Assembly: GCF_024298925.1 (NCBI RefSeq)
Contig: NZ_CP101283.1
Location: 2,857,001-2,921,000 of the forward strand
Source of the DNA: Phenylobacterium sp. LH3H17
GTDB taxonomy: Bacteria > Pseudomonadota > Alphaproteobacteria > Caulobacterales > Caulobacteraceae
DNA length: 64,000 nucleotides
Reading direction: 5' to 3'
In this document: piece after piece, positions 27,158-37,232 of the stretch
How positions within the stretch are numbered: position 1 is the first letter of the stretch
Layout: each line of letters begins with the position of its first letter
Notes under the pieces: model-generated
What the model was told of the DNA's origin: nothing
What the model saw: only the letters and a program-made list of their open reading frames with translations
Databases searched by the model: none
Made by a program: the position numbers and the translations under genes

Positions 27158-29751
27158 GCCAGGTCGCCGACCGCGGCGTCGAACAACAGATAGGTCCGGC
27201 CGGCCTCGGAACTGAGCAGGCTCGCCACCTGGAAGCCTTCATGGTCTCGGCTCGCCGCGTCGTCGAGCAAGCCGTGGTAGCGCGCCAGATAGGTCACCAC
27301 CTGGCCCTTGAGCGCCTCGTCGGTGGCCAGCCGCCGCGCCAGGCGGCGGGTGGCGGCCGGCGCCAGGCGGCGCACGACCTCGCGAGCGCCGTTTAGGTCG
27401 CGGGCCTGGATGGCCGCAGCCAGTTCATCGACGCGGCTGCGCGGCAGAAGGGCCGCCGGATCGATGCCCATGGCCCCGATCTCGCCCGCCAGGGTGTCCT
27501 CCAGGGGCGCATGCTGCTGGGGCGCCTCGACCTCTTGCTCGTCGATGGCCGACAGCAGGTCCTTCCAGGTCCAGCCGTCGCCCCCCTGGCTGTCGCGCCC
27601 GCCGGCCTGTCCGAAGACCTGGCTGAACTCCGAGTCGGTGGCGGTCGGCGTGAGGCGCAGGCGTTGGCGCAGGCTGGCCTGGGCGTCCGCCGCCTTCACC
27701 GGCTCGGTCAATTCCAGGTCGGGTTCCGCCTCGGCGACCACTTCCACCACACGCACGGGTTCGGCCAGGGGTTCGGGCGCGGGCGGGGCGACCGCCACGG
27801 GCTCCGGCTGCGGCTCGGGGACCGGAGCCGGCGCGGCCTTGGGTTCGGGACGCGCGAGCCGCTCGCGTAGGGCGGAGACGGGCGGCGGCATGGCGCTGGT
27901 GCCGGCCACCGCCCCCATCATCCGCACAGCCTCGCTCAGCATCTCGTAATTGCGCCGCACGCGTTCCTGGAACACCTCGTCGATGGCCTGGGTCTCGTCG
28001 GCCGTGCGCCGTGCGTGGTCCATCATCTCGTCGATGCTGTCGGCCACCGCCTTGCGGACCTGCTCGGCCTGGCCACGCGCCGTGACCGGCATCTGGGCCG
28101 CGCGAGCCTCGACCTCGACCAGCAAGGCGGCCAGTTCGTCCAGGGTGGCGCGAGCGGTCCTGGCGCCCTCTTCAAGCTTGCCGGCGGTCGCCGCGCCGGC
28201 CTGCTCCACCATCTGGGTCGACTGCTCGATCAGAGCGCGGGCCTCGGCCAACCGGGTCTCGAACACCTTGTTGGCCTGCTGACCGGCGGTGAAGGCGGCC
28301 TCCGAGAGCTGGTCCACCTGGTTGCGGGCGGTCTCGGCGTGGCGCTCGGCGGCCTGGCGGGTCTCCTCGGCTGCGCGCCCCAAGGCCTCGATCGTCACGC
28401 GGGTCTGCTCCTCCAGCCGCGCGCGCTCGGCGGCCGCGGCCTGGGAGACGGCCTCCATGGCGTGCAGGGTCGACTGGCCGAACTCGTCGCGCTCGGCCCT
28501 GGCCTGCTCGGCCAGCTCGCGGAACTGCTCGGCAGCCTCGGTGATCATCTGGCGCAGGCTCTCGCCACCCTTTACCGCCCGATCGCCCATCTCAACGGTC
28601 GACAGTCGTGCCTGGCTGATGAATTCCGCCAATTGCGCACCGTGGCCCTCGGCCTCGACCGCGAAGGTTTCCTGGTCTCCGCGCAGGGCATGCGCCGCCG
28701 AGACCAGACCGGCCCGCTGTTCAGCGAGCCCGGTCTCCACCGCCCTGATCTGCTCGGACACGCCCAGGCCCGCGGTCTCCAGACGGGCGATGTGGCGAGT
28801 AAGGTCCTCGGCGGCGGTGCGCGCGGCGTCGCTGGTCTCACCGGCGGCGGCGGCCAGATCGGCGGCGCGGGCGGCGAGGGCCGCCTCGGCCTCGCGGAGC
28901 TGAGTCTCGGCCAGGTCGGAGGCCTCGGCCACCATGCGCGCCTGCTGGGTGATGGTGTCGGAGACCGCCGTGGCCTGGGCGTCGAGGGTCTTGGACAGGC
29001 CGCCCATCTCCTCGCGCTCTCGGCCAAGGGTCTGGGCGAGCTCGGCGGCGGTGCGGGCGGAGTTGGCCGCGGCGACCACCAGGTGTTCGGTCTCCACCGC
29101 CAGGGCGTCGCGCAAGGCCACCAGGGTCTCGCGCGCCTCGTGCGCCGCGACGCCGGCCTGAGCGATCTCTTCACGGATGCTGTTCACGACGTCATAGGTC
29201 TGGGCGCCGGCGGCCAGTGCGGGGCTCACCATCTCGTCGGCCAGCACCTTGGCACGGTGAGTTTCGGCGCTCAGCTTCTGGCCCTGGCGGACCATGTAGG
29301 CGGCCAGCCAGACGAACAGGGCGGGTCCCAACGCCATCAGGGCGAACACCATCAGCGCGAAGGGCTCGTAGTCGAAAGGCGCGACTGCGCGCCGATAGCC
29401 CCAGGCGAAGGCGATGGGCGCGGCGGCCCACAGCACCGACACCACGAACGCCGCCAGGTAGATCGGCCAGCCCGACGGCGCCTCGCTAGTCGCTGCTTCG
29501 TGGCTCTGCAGCCGGCGCGCCGGAGTTTGCGGCGACGCGACGGCGACCTCGGCCTGCGGCGGAATCGGCGACAGCGGCGCGGCGGCCTGGGGCTCGGCCT
29601 CCCGAGTCGGCGGCAGGGGCGGCATGGCGAACAGTTCCTCCTCGGCGGAGAGATCCAGTTCGGGCATTTCGGCGAGTGGCGTCGCGGGGGTCAGACCCTC
29701 ATCGCCTAGCGTTTGAAAATCAACAGGTTGGTGCCGCTTTTTAATCTTCAT
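27154..29751 (-). CDS. tipN: TipN-like cell polarity protein (membrane-anchored coiled coil)
   Basis: 865 aa from ATG 29751. A basic start (MKIKKRHQPVDFQTLG) and a proline/glutamate-rich linker precede two membrane segments (about 96-118 and 131-153). About 450 residues of continuous coiled coil follow (for example REEIAQAGVAAHEARETLVA and AQLAEFISQARLSTVEM), then a proline-rich stretch and a folded C-terminal part (SRVDELAAAIQARDLNGARE). This architecture and the NYEMLSEAVRMMGAVAG block match Caulobacter TipN, which marks the new pole and helps position flagellum and division machinery. The name rests on recalled architecture and motifs; a divergent coiled-coil protein is the alternative. 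Confidence 0.78.
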   Translation of the reverse strand: MKIKKRHQPVDFQTLGDEGLTPATPLAEMPELDLSAEEELFAMPPLPPTREAEPQAAAPLSPIPPQAEVAVASPQTPARRLQSHEAATSEAPSGWPIYLAAFVVSVLWAAAPIAFAWGYRRAVAPFDYEPFALMVFALMALGPALFVWLAAYMVRQGQKLSAETHRAKVLADEMVSPALAAGAQTYDVVNSIREEIAQAGVAAHEARETLVALRDALAVETEHLVVAAANSARTAAELAQTLGREREEMGGLSKTLDAQATAVSDTITQQARMVAEASDLAETQLREAEAALAARAADLAAAAGETSDAARTAAEDLTRHIARLETAGLGVSEQIRAVETGLAEQRAGLVSAAHALRGDQETFAVEAEGHGAQLAEFISQARLSTVEMGDRAVKGGESLRQMITEAAEQFRELAEQARAERDEFGQSTLHAMEAVSQAAAAERARLEEQTRVTIEALGRAAEETRQAAERHAETARNQVDQLSEAAFTAGQQANKVFETRLAEARALIEQSTQMVEQAGAATAGKLEEGARTARATLDELAALLVEVEARAAQMPVTARGQAEQVRKAVADSIDEMMDHARRTADETQAIDEVFQERVRRNYEMLSEAVRMMGAVAGTSAMPPPVSALRERLARPEPKAAPAPVPEPQPEPVAVAPPAPEPLAEPVRVVEVVAEAEPDLELTEPVKAADAQASLRQRLRLTPTATDSEFSQVFGQAGGRDSQGGDGWTWKDLLSAIDEQEVEAPQQHAPLEDTLAGEIGAMGIDPAALLPRSRVDELAAAIQARDLNGAREVVRRLAPAATRRLARRLATDEALKGQVVTYLARYHGLLDDAASRDHEGFQVASLLSSEAGRTYLLFDAAVGDLA

Positions 29752-29896
29752 GGTCCGACTTCGGCGGCCTTCCCACACTGCGCGCCAACCCGAGTTCGCG
29801 CCTCAACGAAAGGATTACCGGCGAACCTTGTCGGCGCAAAGCGGCATCGGCGCGAATCTTGGCCGAAGGGTCGGATTGTCGCGGAGCGTCGTGGGC

Positions 29897-30148
29897 CTAG
29901 GTCTTGATCACCACGGCGCGCTGATCGGGGCAGTCCTTGATGGCGTCCGTCGCGGTCTTGGCCGGTTTGGCGGTGAGCTTCACGGAAGCCTTGGCGGCCG
30001 GCTTCGGTGCGGTGGTGCGCGCGATCGTGCGCTCGGCGGGGACGGGTTTTTCGACCTGGTGAGCCTCCAGCGGCACCCCGAAATGCGCATAGGCGGCGGC
30101 GGAGGAATGCACCACCACGGCTGCGACGATCTCGGTCAAGGTCTGCAT
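29897..30148 (-). CDS. small hypothetical protein, 83 aa
   Basis: ATG 30148 (MQTLTEIVAAVVVHSSAAAY) has a clear GGGGAGAG ribosome site. A weakly hydrophobic N-terminal stretch is followed by an Ala/Lys/Pro-rich region (TIARTTAPKPAAKASVKLTA) and a C-terminal CPDQRAVVIKT. It could be an exported or membrane-attached small protein; no family recognised. It lies upstream of the tipN-like gene on the same strand, 145 nt away. Confidence 0.6.
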   Translation of the reverse strand: MQTLTEIVAAVVVHSSAAAYAHFGVPLEAHQVEKPVPAERTIARTTAPKPAAKASVKLTAKPAKTATDAIKDCPDQRAVVIKT

Positions 30149-30270
30149 CGGAGCTCTCCCCGGTCGTCCGATACGATTCCGGCGAGCGGCGTTATACGAC
30201 AAGCGCCGCAGTTGGACGATCCGCGGTAACATGAAATTTCGGTCATGTGACCTCGGCGCCTCGCTGTTCC

Positions 30271-30804
30271 TCAGGCGGCGAGATCACGGAAGGTCGCCCC
30301 CTCGTGTCCCAGCAGCCAGCGCTTGCGCTCGATACCGCCGCCATAGCCGGTCAGGCTGCCGTCGCTGCCGATCACCCGATGGCAGGGCGCCACGATCCCG
30401 ATGGGATTGGCGCCGTTGGCCAGGCCCACGGCGCGCACGGCCGCCGGCTTGCCGATCGCCTCGGCCAGACGCTTGTAGCTCCAGGTCTCTCCAGCCGGGA
30501 TCGCGCGCAAGGCGGCCCAGACGCTCCGCTGGAACGCCGTACCGCCAGTTCGGCAAACGAGGGTGTCGATGGCTTGCAGATTTCCTCCGAAATACGCAGC
30601 GAAGGCCTCGGCGATCGCTTTGGGCGCGGCGCGGTCCGTCAGGGTCACGGGGCCATTCTGGCGGCGCAGCAGCAGGTGCATCCGCGCCTCGTGGCTGACC
30701 CAGTCGAAAGCGCGTAGCGCCCCGTCGGCGTCGAACACCACCAGGCCGTCCCCGACCGGGGTGTCGATGCGATCGAGGAACAGGGGTTCAGGCGGCCTGG
30801 GCAT
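30271..30804 (-). CDS. ogt: methylated-DNA--protein-cysteine S-methyltransferase
   Basis: Suicide repair protein that takes methyl groups from O6-methylguanine onto its own cysteine. 177 aa from ATG 30804; the active-site block is GIVAPCHRVIGSDGSLTGYGGG, with the helix-turn-helix AGETWSYKRLAEAIGKPAAV before it and the arginine finger region RAVGLANGANP. The gene begins inside the last 17 nt of the Ada-AlkA gene, so both repair functions are made from one transcript. Confidence 0.95.
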   Translation of the reverse strand: MPRPPEPLFLDRIDTPVGDGLVVFDADGALRAFDWVSHEARMHLLLRRQNGPVTLTDRAAPKAIAEAFAAYFGGNLQAIDTLVCRTGGTAFQRSVWAALRAIPAGETWSYKRLAEAIGKPAAVRAVGLANGANPIGIVAPCHRVIGSDGSLTGYGGGIERKRWLLGHEGATFRDLAA

Positions 30805-32284
30805 GCTTGGTCTCCGAGGGATTCTTGGGATCGGCCGCCCAGAGGTGCGAGGCCGCATAGGCCCGCCACGGCCGCCACCGCTCCGCCCGGACCAGCAGCT
30901 CGGCGGGGGTGGGGCGCACGCCGTCGGGGGATTCCAGCGCCCGCATCAGGCCGATGTCGGCGCTGGGGAAGGCGTCGGGTTCGCGCAGGGCGCGCATGGC
31001 GATGTACTGGGCCGTCCACTCGCCGATGCCCGGCAATGCGCGCAGGGCGGCCACCGCCTCGTCCAGGCTGCGGCGGGTTCCAAACAGGTCCGGGTCGGCC
31101 GCCGCGGCAGCCGCCAATCCGACCAGGGCCCGGCCGCGGGCGCGGGGCATGCCCAGGGTTTCCACATCCACCAGGGCCAGCCGCTCGGGCGTCGGGAAGA
31201 ACTGGGTGAGCCCCATCTTGTTGGCCGCCTCGTCCAGCAAGGGCTCGCCATGGGCCGCGGAGATCTTGCCTGCCAGCTGGCGTGCCGCGTGGACAGTGAT
31301 CTGCTGGCCAAGCACCGCGCGGACCGACAGCTCGAACCCGTCCCAGGCGCCCGGCGCGCGCAGGCCCGGTCGCGCCGCCACCAGCGGCGCCAGGTCGGGA
31401 TCCTCGGAGAGGTGCGCCTCGATGATCGCCGGGTCGGCGGCCAGGTCGAACACCCGGCGCACCTTGGCGATGATGGCCGGCCAGGCCTGGACCTTGGGGA
31501 ACCGCAGGGTGACCTTCAGGTAAGGCCCCTCGCCCGGCTCGACCATGACCACGCCGCGCGCGTCGCCCACCGCCAGGCTTCGGGCATAGCGGCCGTTGGC
31601 GACTGTCTCGACGCCCGGGATGGCGCGGGCGGACAGGAAGGCCAGCATGGCCGGCCAGTCATAGGGCGCGCGATAGGGAAGCCGGATCGTCGCGGCCTCA
31701 CCCTCGCCAGCGGCGATCTCGGCTCCGCCCAGCCGGCGCAGGGTCCCGGGAGGTCGACGGAAGAGCTGCTGGAAGGTCTCGTTGAACCGCCGCACGCTGC
31801 CGAAGCCGGCGGCCAGCGCCACCTCGGCCATGGGTAGGCGGGTCTCATGCAGGAGCTGCTTGGCCAGCAGCACCCGCCGGGTCTGGGCGACCGCCACCGG
31901 CGAGGCGCCCACATGCTGCTGGAACAGCCGGCGCAGCTGGCGCTCGCCCACGCCCAGCCGGCCGGCCAGGGCGTCGACATCGCCGGCGTCCATCGCACCG
32001 GCCTCGATCAGGGCCAGCGCCCGCGAGACGGTGTTCGAGGTGCCACGCCACGACCCCAGGTCGGGCGAGGTTTCGGGGCGGCAACGCAGGCAGGGGCGGA
32101 ACCCCGCCTCCTGGGCCGCGGCGGCCGACCGGTGGAAGGTCATGTTCTCGCGCTTGGGGATCCGCGCCGGGCAGACCGGGCGGCAATAGATCCCCGTGGT
32201 CTTCACCCCGCTGAAGATGCGTCCGTCGAAACGGACGTCGCGGGTCTGAAAGGCGCGGTAGCAGGCGTCGTCATCCATATCCAT
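30788..32284 (-). CDS. Ada N-terminal/AraC/AlkA fusion: methyl-sensing DNA glycosylase
   Basis: 498-aa three-part protein. Residues 1-75 form the Ada zinc domain, with C34, C38, C65 and C68; C34 in [10 protein letters not shown] corresponds to the methylphosphotriester acceptor Cys38 of E. coli Ada. Residues 80-180 are an AraC helix-turn-helix pair ([40 protein letters not shown]). The rest is an AlkA 3-methyladenine glycosylase ([20 protein letters not shown]; helix-hairpin-helix [16 protein letters not shown]; catalytic Asp in [10 protein letters not shown]). It should sense alkylation, activate transcription and excise damaged bases. ATG 32284 is preferred over ATG 32368, whose extension has no family support. 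Confidence 0.93.
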   Translation of the reverse strand: MDMDDDACYRAFQTRDVRFDGRIFSGVKTTGIYCRPVCPARIPKRENMTFHRSAAAAQEAGFRPCLRCRPETSPDLGSWRGTSNTVSRALALIEAGAMDAGDVDALAGRLGVGERQLRRLFQQHVGASPVAVAQTRRVLLAKQLLHETRLPMAEVALAAGFGSVRRFNETFQQLFRRPPGTLRRLGGAEIAAGEGEAATIRLPYRAPYDWPAMLAFLSARAIPGVETVANGRYARSLAVGDARGVVMVEPGEGPYLKVTLRFPKVQAWPAIIAKVRRVFDLAADPAIIEAHLSEDPDLAPLVAARPGLRAPGAWDGFELSVRAVLGQQITVHAARQLAGKISAAHGEPLLDEAANKMGLTQFFPTPERLALVDVETLGMPRARGRALVGLAAAAAADPDLFGTRRSLDEAVAALRALPGIGEWTAQYIAMRALREPDAFPSADIGLMRALESPDGVRPTPAELLVRAERWRPWRAYAASHLWAADPKNPSETKHAQAA

Positions 32285-32556
32285 GCCGGGAGGATGGGGT
32301 CGGCGCTGGGGATTGTCTCGCGGTTTTCGGACATTGTCGGCTCGGGTCTGGCGGTTTTCGGACACCACCGCCGCGGCGGGAGTTGTGTCGGCTCCGCTGC
32401 AATTTCCTTGGGACGCTGTCAGTAAATCTCTATCGTCACGGGGGGTCGGGTCCCCTAATCCACCGCCAGGGCCAATCCGTGCGCCAGGTGGCGAACGGAC
32501 GATTTCCGATTAGCGGCGGATACCCGCCCGAGGTTCATGTGCAAGGTTCAGCCCTG

Positions 32557-33486
32557 ATGCAGGCGCAGGCGCCGGCGATCTCCACCGAGACCCTGACCCA
32601 TCTCCAGCGCCTGGAGGCCGAGAGCATCCACATAATGCGCGAGGTGGCGGCCGAGGCCGAGCGCCCGGTGATGCTCTATTCCATCGGCAAGGACTCGGCC
32701 GTGATGCTGCATCTGGCGGCCAAGGCCTTCTATCCCTCCAAGCCGCCCTTCCCCCTGCTGCACGTGGACACGACCTGGAAGTTCCGGGCCATGTACGAGA
32801 TGCGCGAGCGCATGGCCAAGGAGCTGGGCTTCGAGCTGCTGGTGCACAAGAACCCCGAGGCCGTCGAGCGGAACATCAACCCGTTCGACCACGGCAGCGC
32901 CCTGCATACGGATATCTGGAAGACCGAGGGCCTGAAGCAGGCGCTCGACAAGTACGGCTTCGACGCGGCCTTCGGCGGCGCGCGACGCGACGAGGAGAAG
33001 TCGAGGGCGAAGGAGCGCATCTTCTCGTTCCGCTCGGCCCAGCACCGCTGGGACCCCAAGAACCAGCGCCCGGAGCTCTGGAAACTCTACAACGCCCGCA
33101 AGAACCCCGGCGAGAGCGTGCGGGTGTTCCCGATCTCCAACTGGACCGAGCTGGACATCTGGCAATACATCCACCTGGAGAACATCCCCATCGTCCCGCT
33201 CTACTTCTCCGATGTCCGGCCGGTGGTGGAGCGCGACGGCGCCCTGATCATGGTCGACGACGAGCGCATGCCCCTGCGGACCGGTGAGATCCCGGCGATG
33301 AAGTCCGTGCGCTTCCGCACACTCGGCTGCTACCCGCTCACCGGCGCCGTGGAGAGCACCGCGGCCACCCTGCCCGAGATCATCCAGGAAATGCTGCTCA
33401 CCACCACCAGCGAGCGCCAGGGCCGGATGATCGACCATGACCAGGCCGCCTCGATGGAGAAGAAGAAGCAGGAGGGCTATTTCTGA
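32557..33486 (+). CDS. cysD: sulfate adenylyltransferase subunit 2
   Basis: 309-aa catalytic half of ATP sulfurylase, which makes adenylyl sulfate from sulfate and ATP. The PP-loop is SIGKDSAVM (42-50), and [20 protein letters not shown] and [20 protein letters not shown] are family blocks. ATG 32557 is annotated; GTG 32539 with GAGG 5 nt upstream is an equally good start that would add six residues. The stop shares one base with the cysNC start (TGATG), ensuring stoichiometric synthesis. Confidence 0.96.
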   Translation: MQAQAPAISTETLTHLQRLEAESIHIMREVAAEAERPVMLYSIGKDSAVMLHLAAKAFYPSKPPFPLLHVDTTWKFRAMYEMRERMAKELGFELLVHKNPEAVERNINPFDHGSALHTDIWKTEGLKQALDKYGFDAAFGGARRDEEKSRAKERIFSFRSAQHRWDPKNQRPELWKLYNARKNPGESVRVFPISNWTELDIWQYIHLENIPIVPLYFSDVRPVVERDGALIMVDDERMPLRTGEIPAMKSVRFRTLGCYPLTGAVESTAATLPEIIQEMLLTTTSERQGRMIDHDQAASMEKKKQEGYF

Positions 33487-35390
33487 TGGCCCACCAGTCC
33501 GATCTGATCGCCGACGATATCGAGGCCTATCTGCTGGCCCACCAGCACAAGAGCCTGCTGCGCTTCCTCACCTGCGGCTCGGTGGACGACGGCAAGTCGA
33601 CCCTGATCGGCCGCCTGCTCTACGACTCCAAGATGATTTTCGAGGACCAGCTCGCGGCGCTGGAGGCCGACTCCAAGAAGGTTGGCACCCAAGGCGGCGA
33701 GATCGACTTCGCCCTGCTGGTCGACGGCCTAGCCGCTGAGCGCGAACAGGGCATCACCATCGACGTCGCCTACCGCTTCTTCTCCACGGACAAGCGCAAG
33801 TTCATCGTCGCCGACACCCCCGGTCACGAGCAGTACACCCGCAACATGGTCACCGGCGCCTCGACCGCCGACGCCGCCGTGATCCTCATCGACGCCCGCC
33901 GCGGCGTACTCACCCAGACCCGCCGACACTCCTACCTCGTCAGCCTGCTGGGCATCCGCCACGTGGTCCTGGCGATCAACAAGATGGACCTCGTCGGCTG
34001 GAGCCGGGACACCTACGAGACGATCCTGGCCGAGTACCGGGCGTTCGCGACCCAGATCGGCATCAAGGACTTCACCGCCATCCCGATGTCGGCGCTCAAG
34101 GGCGACAACATCACCGCCCACAGCGACGCCGCGCCCTGGTACGACGGCCCCGCCCTGCTGCCGCTGCTGGAGAGCCTGCCGGTCGAGGACGACCAGCGGG
34201 AGAAGCCCTTCCGCATGCCGGTCCAGTGGGTCAACCGCCCCAATCTCGACTTCCGGGGCTTCTCGGGCTTCGTCTCTTCCGGCGTCATCCGGCCCGGCGA
34301 CAAAATCAAGGCCCTGCCCTCCGGCCGCGAGAGCCGGATCGACCGCATCGTCACCAAGGACGGCGACCTGCCCGAGGCCGTGGCCGGCCAGTCGGTGACG
34401 CTCACCCTCACCGACGAGATCGATATTTCCCGCGGCGACGTCATCGCCACCGCCTCTTCCCCGCCGCCCGTGGCCGACCAGTTCGAGGCCACGGTGGTCT
34501 GGATGGACGACGAGCCCATGCTTCCGGGCCGCCCCTACCTCATGAAGTTAGGCGCCCGCACGGTCGCCGCCCAGATCACCGAACCCAAGTACAAGGTCAA
34601 TGTGAACACCCTGGAGCACCTGGCCGCCAAGCGGCTGGAGCTCAACGAGATCGGGGTCTGCAACCTCTCGCTCGACGCCCCCATCGCCTTCGACGCCTAT
34701 GCGGACAATCACGACCTGGGCGGTTTCATCCTGATCGACCGGATCTCCAACCGCACAGTCGGGGCAGGCATGCTGCACTTCGCCCTGCGCCGCAGCCAGA
34801 ACATCCACTGGCAGGCGCTCGACGTGGACAAGACCTCACGCGCGGCGCTGAAGGGCCAGCGCGGCCGGGTCGTCTGGCTGACCGGCCTGTCGGGCTCGGG
34901 CAAGTCCACCATCGCCAACCTGGTCGAGAAGCGCCTGCACGCCAACGGCCGCCACACCTACCTCTTGGACGGCGACAATGTCCGCCATGGCCTGAACAAG
35001 GACCTGGGCTTCACCGACGAGGACCGGGTCGAGAACATCCGCCGAGTCGCCGAGGTGTCCAAGCTGATGGTCGACGCCGGCCTGATCGTGCTGGTCTCGT
35101 TCATCTCGCCCTTCCGCGCCGAGCGGCGCATGGCGCGCGAGCTGCAGGCGGAGGGCGACTTCGTCGAGGTCTATGTGAACACTCCGCTCGCGGTCGCCGA
35201 GCAGCGCGACGTCAAGGGTCTCTACAAGAAGGCCCGCGCCGGGGAGCTGAAGAACTTCACCGGCATCGACAGCCCCTACGAGGCACCTGAGCATCCGGAG
35301 ATCGTGGTCGACACCACCGCCATGTCCCCCATCGAGGCCGCCGAGCGGATCGTCGCATGGCTTGAAGGCGAGCTCGACTACTCGATCTGA
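33486..35390 (+). CDS. cysNC: bifunctional sulfate adenylyltransferase subunit 1 / adenylylsulfate kinase
   Basis: 634-aa fusion. The N-terminal part is the CysN GTPase: GSVDDGKS (31-38), [18 protein letters not shown] and NKMDLVGW, followed by EF-Tu-like beta barrels. The C-terminal part is APS kinase with P-loop GLSGSGKS (467-474), [16 protein letters not shown] and the phospho-acceptor serine region [10 protein letters not shown]. Together with CysD it produces PAPS from sulfate. The gene ends 13 nt inside the convergent GST gene. The fused CysNC form is common in alphaproteobacteria. Confidence 0.97.
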   Translation: MAHQSDLIADDIEAYLLAHQHKSLLRFLTCGSVDDGKSTLIGRLLYDSKMIFEDQLAALEADSKKVGTQGGEIDFALLVDGLAAEREQGITIDVAYRFFSTDKRKFIVADTPGHEQYTRNMVTGASTADAAVILIDARRGVLTQTRRHSYLVSLLGIRHVVLAINKMDLVGWSRDTYETILAEYRAFATQIGIKDFTAIPMSALKGDNITAHSDAAPWYDGPALLPLLESLPVEDDQREKPFRMPVQWVNRPNLDFRGFSGFVSSGVIRPGDKIKALPSGRESRIDRIVTKDGDLPEAVAGQSVTLTLTDEIDISRGDVIATASSPPPVADQFEATVVWMDDEPMLPGRPYLMKLGARTVAAQITEPKYKVNVNTLEHLAAKRLELNEIGVCNLSLDAPIAFDAYADNHDLGGFILIDRISNRTVGAGMLHFALRRSQNIHWQALDVDKTSRAALKGQRGRVVWLTGLSGSGKSTIANLVEKRLHANGRHTYLLDGDNVRHGLNKDLGFTDEDRVENIRRVAEVSKLMVDAGLIVLVSFISPFRAERRMARELQAEGDFVEVYVNTPLAVAEQRDVKGLYKKARAGELKNFTGIDSPYEAPEHPEIVVDTTAMSPIEAAERIVAWLEGELDYSI

Positions 35391-36046
35391 GTGAGCTCCG
35401 GGCCGGGGAAGAGCGCCCGGAACGGCCGGGCCTCCTCGACGACGCGCGCGAAGGACGGGCGCGCGCGCAGACGCTGGTGATAGGCCGCCAGTCGCGGATG
35501 GGTCAGCCCGATGGGCTCAAGCGCATCCGCGTAGAACAGCGCCGGTGCGGCCGCGCAGTCGGCGAAGCTGAACACCTCGCCCAGCGCCCAGGGGCCTTCA
35601 CCGATCTGGCCGTCCAGGACGCCGTACGCGGTGCGCAGGATGCCGCGCCACTGAACGACGCCGGCCGGGTCCTTCGCACCCTCTGGCCTCAACCGGTCGC
35701 CGACGATCCGCTGCAAGGGGTCCTGGACGTAGTTGTCGAACAGCCGGTCCAGCAGCCGGGCGCGCAACCGCAGGGCCGGATCCTCCGGAAACAGTCTGAC
35801 CTTCCCCGGATAGAAGGTGTCCACATGCTCGATGACGATGCTGGCCTCGGGCAGCACGACGCCCCGCGCCGTGTCCTCCAGGACCGGCATCTTGCCCATC
35901 TGCCACAGGGCGTAGAAGGCCGCGCGGGACGCTTCGTCCCCCAGGTCGACCATCACCGCCTCGAAGGCGACGCCGTTCTCGTAGAAGGCCATGAGCGCCT
36001 TCTGGCAGTACGAGGCGAACGGATGCTGGTGCAGGCGAAGGGTCAT
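35378..36046 (-). CDS. glutathione S-transferase family protein
   Basis: 222 aa. The N-terminal thioredoxin fold begins [20 protein letters not shown] and contains the cis-proline segment [20 protein letters not shown]. The helical C-terminal domain has [20 protein letters not shown] with the N-capping aspartate. It should conjugate glutathione to electrophiles or isomerise a small substrate; specificity unknown. Convergent with cysNC, overlapping by 13 nt. Confidence 0.93.
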   Translation of the reverse strand: MTLRLHQHPFASYCQKALMAFYENGVAFEAVMVDLGDEASRAAFYALWQMGKMPVLEDTARGVVLPEASIVIEHVDTFYPGKVRLFPEDPALRLRARLLDRLFDNYVQDPLQRIVGDRLRPEGAKDPAGVVQWRGILRTAYGVLDGQIGEGPWALGEVFSFADCAAAPALFYADALEPIGLTHPRLAAYHQRLRARPSFARVVEEARPFRALFPGPELTQIE

Positions 36047-36142
36047 GTCACGCTCCTTTGCTTAAGACATGACTTCACTAACGCCGCCCACACCGCAAGG
36101 CAAGATCACTTCAGCAACCGCTAAACTAACGGACGCGACCGT

Positions 36143-37156
36143 TCAGAACTCCAGCACGATTTTGCCGAAGTGCTCCCCGGCGGCCATGGCCCCGAAAGCC
36201 GCCTTCGCCTCCGTCCAGGGGAAGACCTTGTCCACCACGGGCGAGATGCGATGCAGCTCGATCGCCCCGCACATGGCCTCGAACATCTCGCGCGAGCCGA
36301 CCGAGAGACCCTGCAACTTCGCCGAGTTGCCGATCAGCACGGCGGGATTGATGTCCCCAGCCCCCGCGACCACGCCGATGATCGCGATGTGGCCGCCGAT
36401 GCGGATAGCGCGCAGGCTCTGCTGGATGGTGCCGCCGCCGCCCACCTCCATGATGAAGTCGGCGCCGTCAGGCGCGATGTCGCGCACCGCCTTGCCCCAT
36501 TCGGGCGTGGACTTGTAGTTGACCAGGTGGTCGGCCCCGAGCGCCCGCGCCCGCTCCAGCTTCTCGTCGGACGACGAGGTGATGATCGTTCGGTAGCCGG
36601 CGGCCTTGGCGAACTGCAGGCCGAAGATCGACACGCCGCCGGTGCCCTGCAGAACCACCGTGTCGCCGGGCTCCAGGTCGGCGTCCTCGAAGAGTCCGCG
36701 CCAGGCCGTCAGGGCCGCGCATGGCAGGGTCGCCACCTGCTGATCCGTCAGGAAGTCCGGAACCTTGGAGACCCCTTCCTGGCTGAACACCGCCAGTTCG
36801 CGGCCCGCCCCGGGGATCGGAAAGCCCAGCGCCGAGGACAGCTTTTCCAGGGTCGGACGGCCCGAGGTCCAGTTCTGGAAGAACAGGGTGGCCACCCGGT
36901 CGCCCACCGCGACCCGGTTGACCCCAGGTCCCACGGCCTCGACGATCCCGCAGCCATCGGAGAAGGGCGTGATCACGTCCTTGGTGTCGGTGGAACCGCG
37001 GCCGTACATGCCGTTGATCATCAGCAGGTCGCGGAAGTTCAGCGACACCGCCTTCATGCGGACCAGGACTTGGCCCGGACCAGGCGCCGGCTCCGGCAGA
37101 TCGGCGATCTTCAGATTGTCCGCACCCCAGGGCGCGGCGGCTTGCAGGGCCCGCAT
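36143..37156 (-). CDS. zinc-independent MDR-family NAD(P)-dependent oxidoreductase
   Basis: 337-aa medium-chain reductase, quinone oxidoreductase-like. It shows the GroES-like N-terminal part with VLVRMKAVSLNFRDLLMING and FSDGCGIVEAVGPGVNRVAVGD, and a Rossmann fold with VVLQGTGGVSIFGLQFAKAAG and TIITSSSDEKLERARALGAD. The catalytic zinc cysteine is replaced by the N-F-R-D pattern typical of zinc-free quinone reductases and enoyl reductases. Substrate unknown; single gene with a 76-nt gap to the MFS gene upstream. Confidence 0.92.
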   Translation of the reverse strand: MRALQAAAPWGADNLKIADLPEPAPGPGQVLVRMKAVSLNFRDLLMINGMYGRGSTDTKDVITPFSDGCGIVEAVGPGVNRVAVGDRVATLFFQNWTSGRPTLEKLSSALGFPIPGAGRELAVFSQEGVSKVPDFLTDQQVATLPCAALTAWRGLFEDADLEPGDTVVLQGTGGVSIFGLQFAKAAGYRTIITSSSDEKLERARALGADHLVNYKSTPEWGKAVRDIAPDGADFIMEVGGGGTIQQSLRAIRIGGHIAIIGVVAGAGDINPAVLIGNSAKLQGLSVGSREMFEAMCGAIELHRISPVVDKVFPWTEAKAAFGAMAAGEHFGKIVLEF

Positions 37157-37232
37157 GGTTCGTCTCCCAACGTCTTCGTTGGGGTCATAGTCGCGCCTTC
37201 GCCGGCGCCTGCAAGACTGTCCCAGCGTAAGC

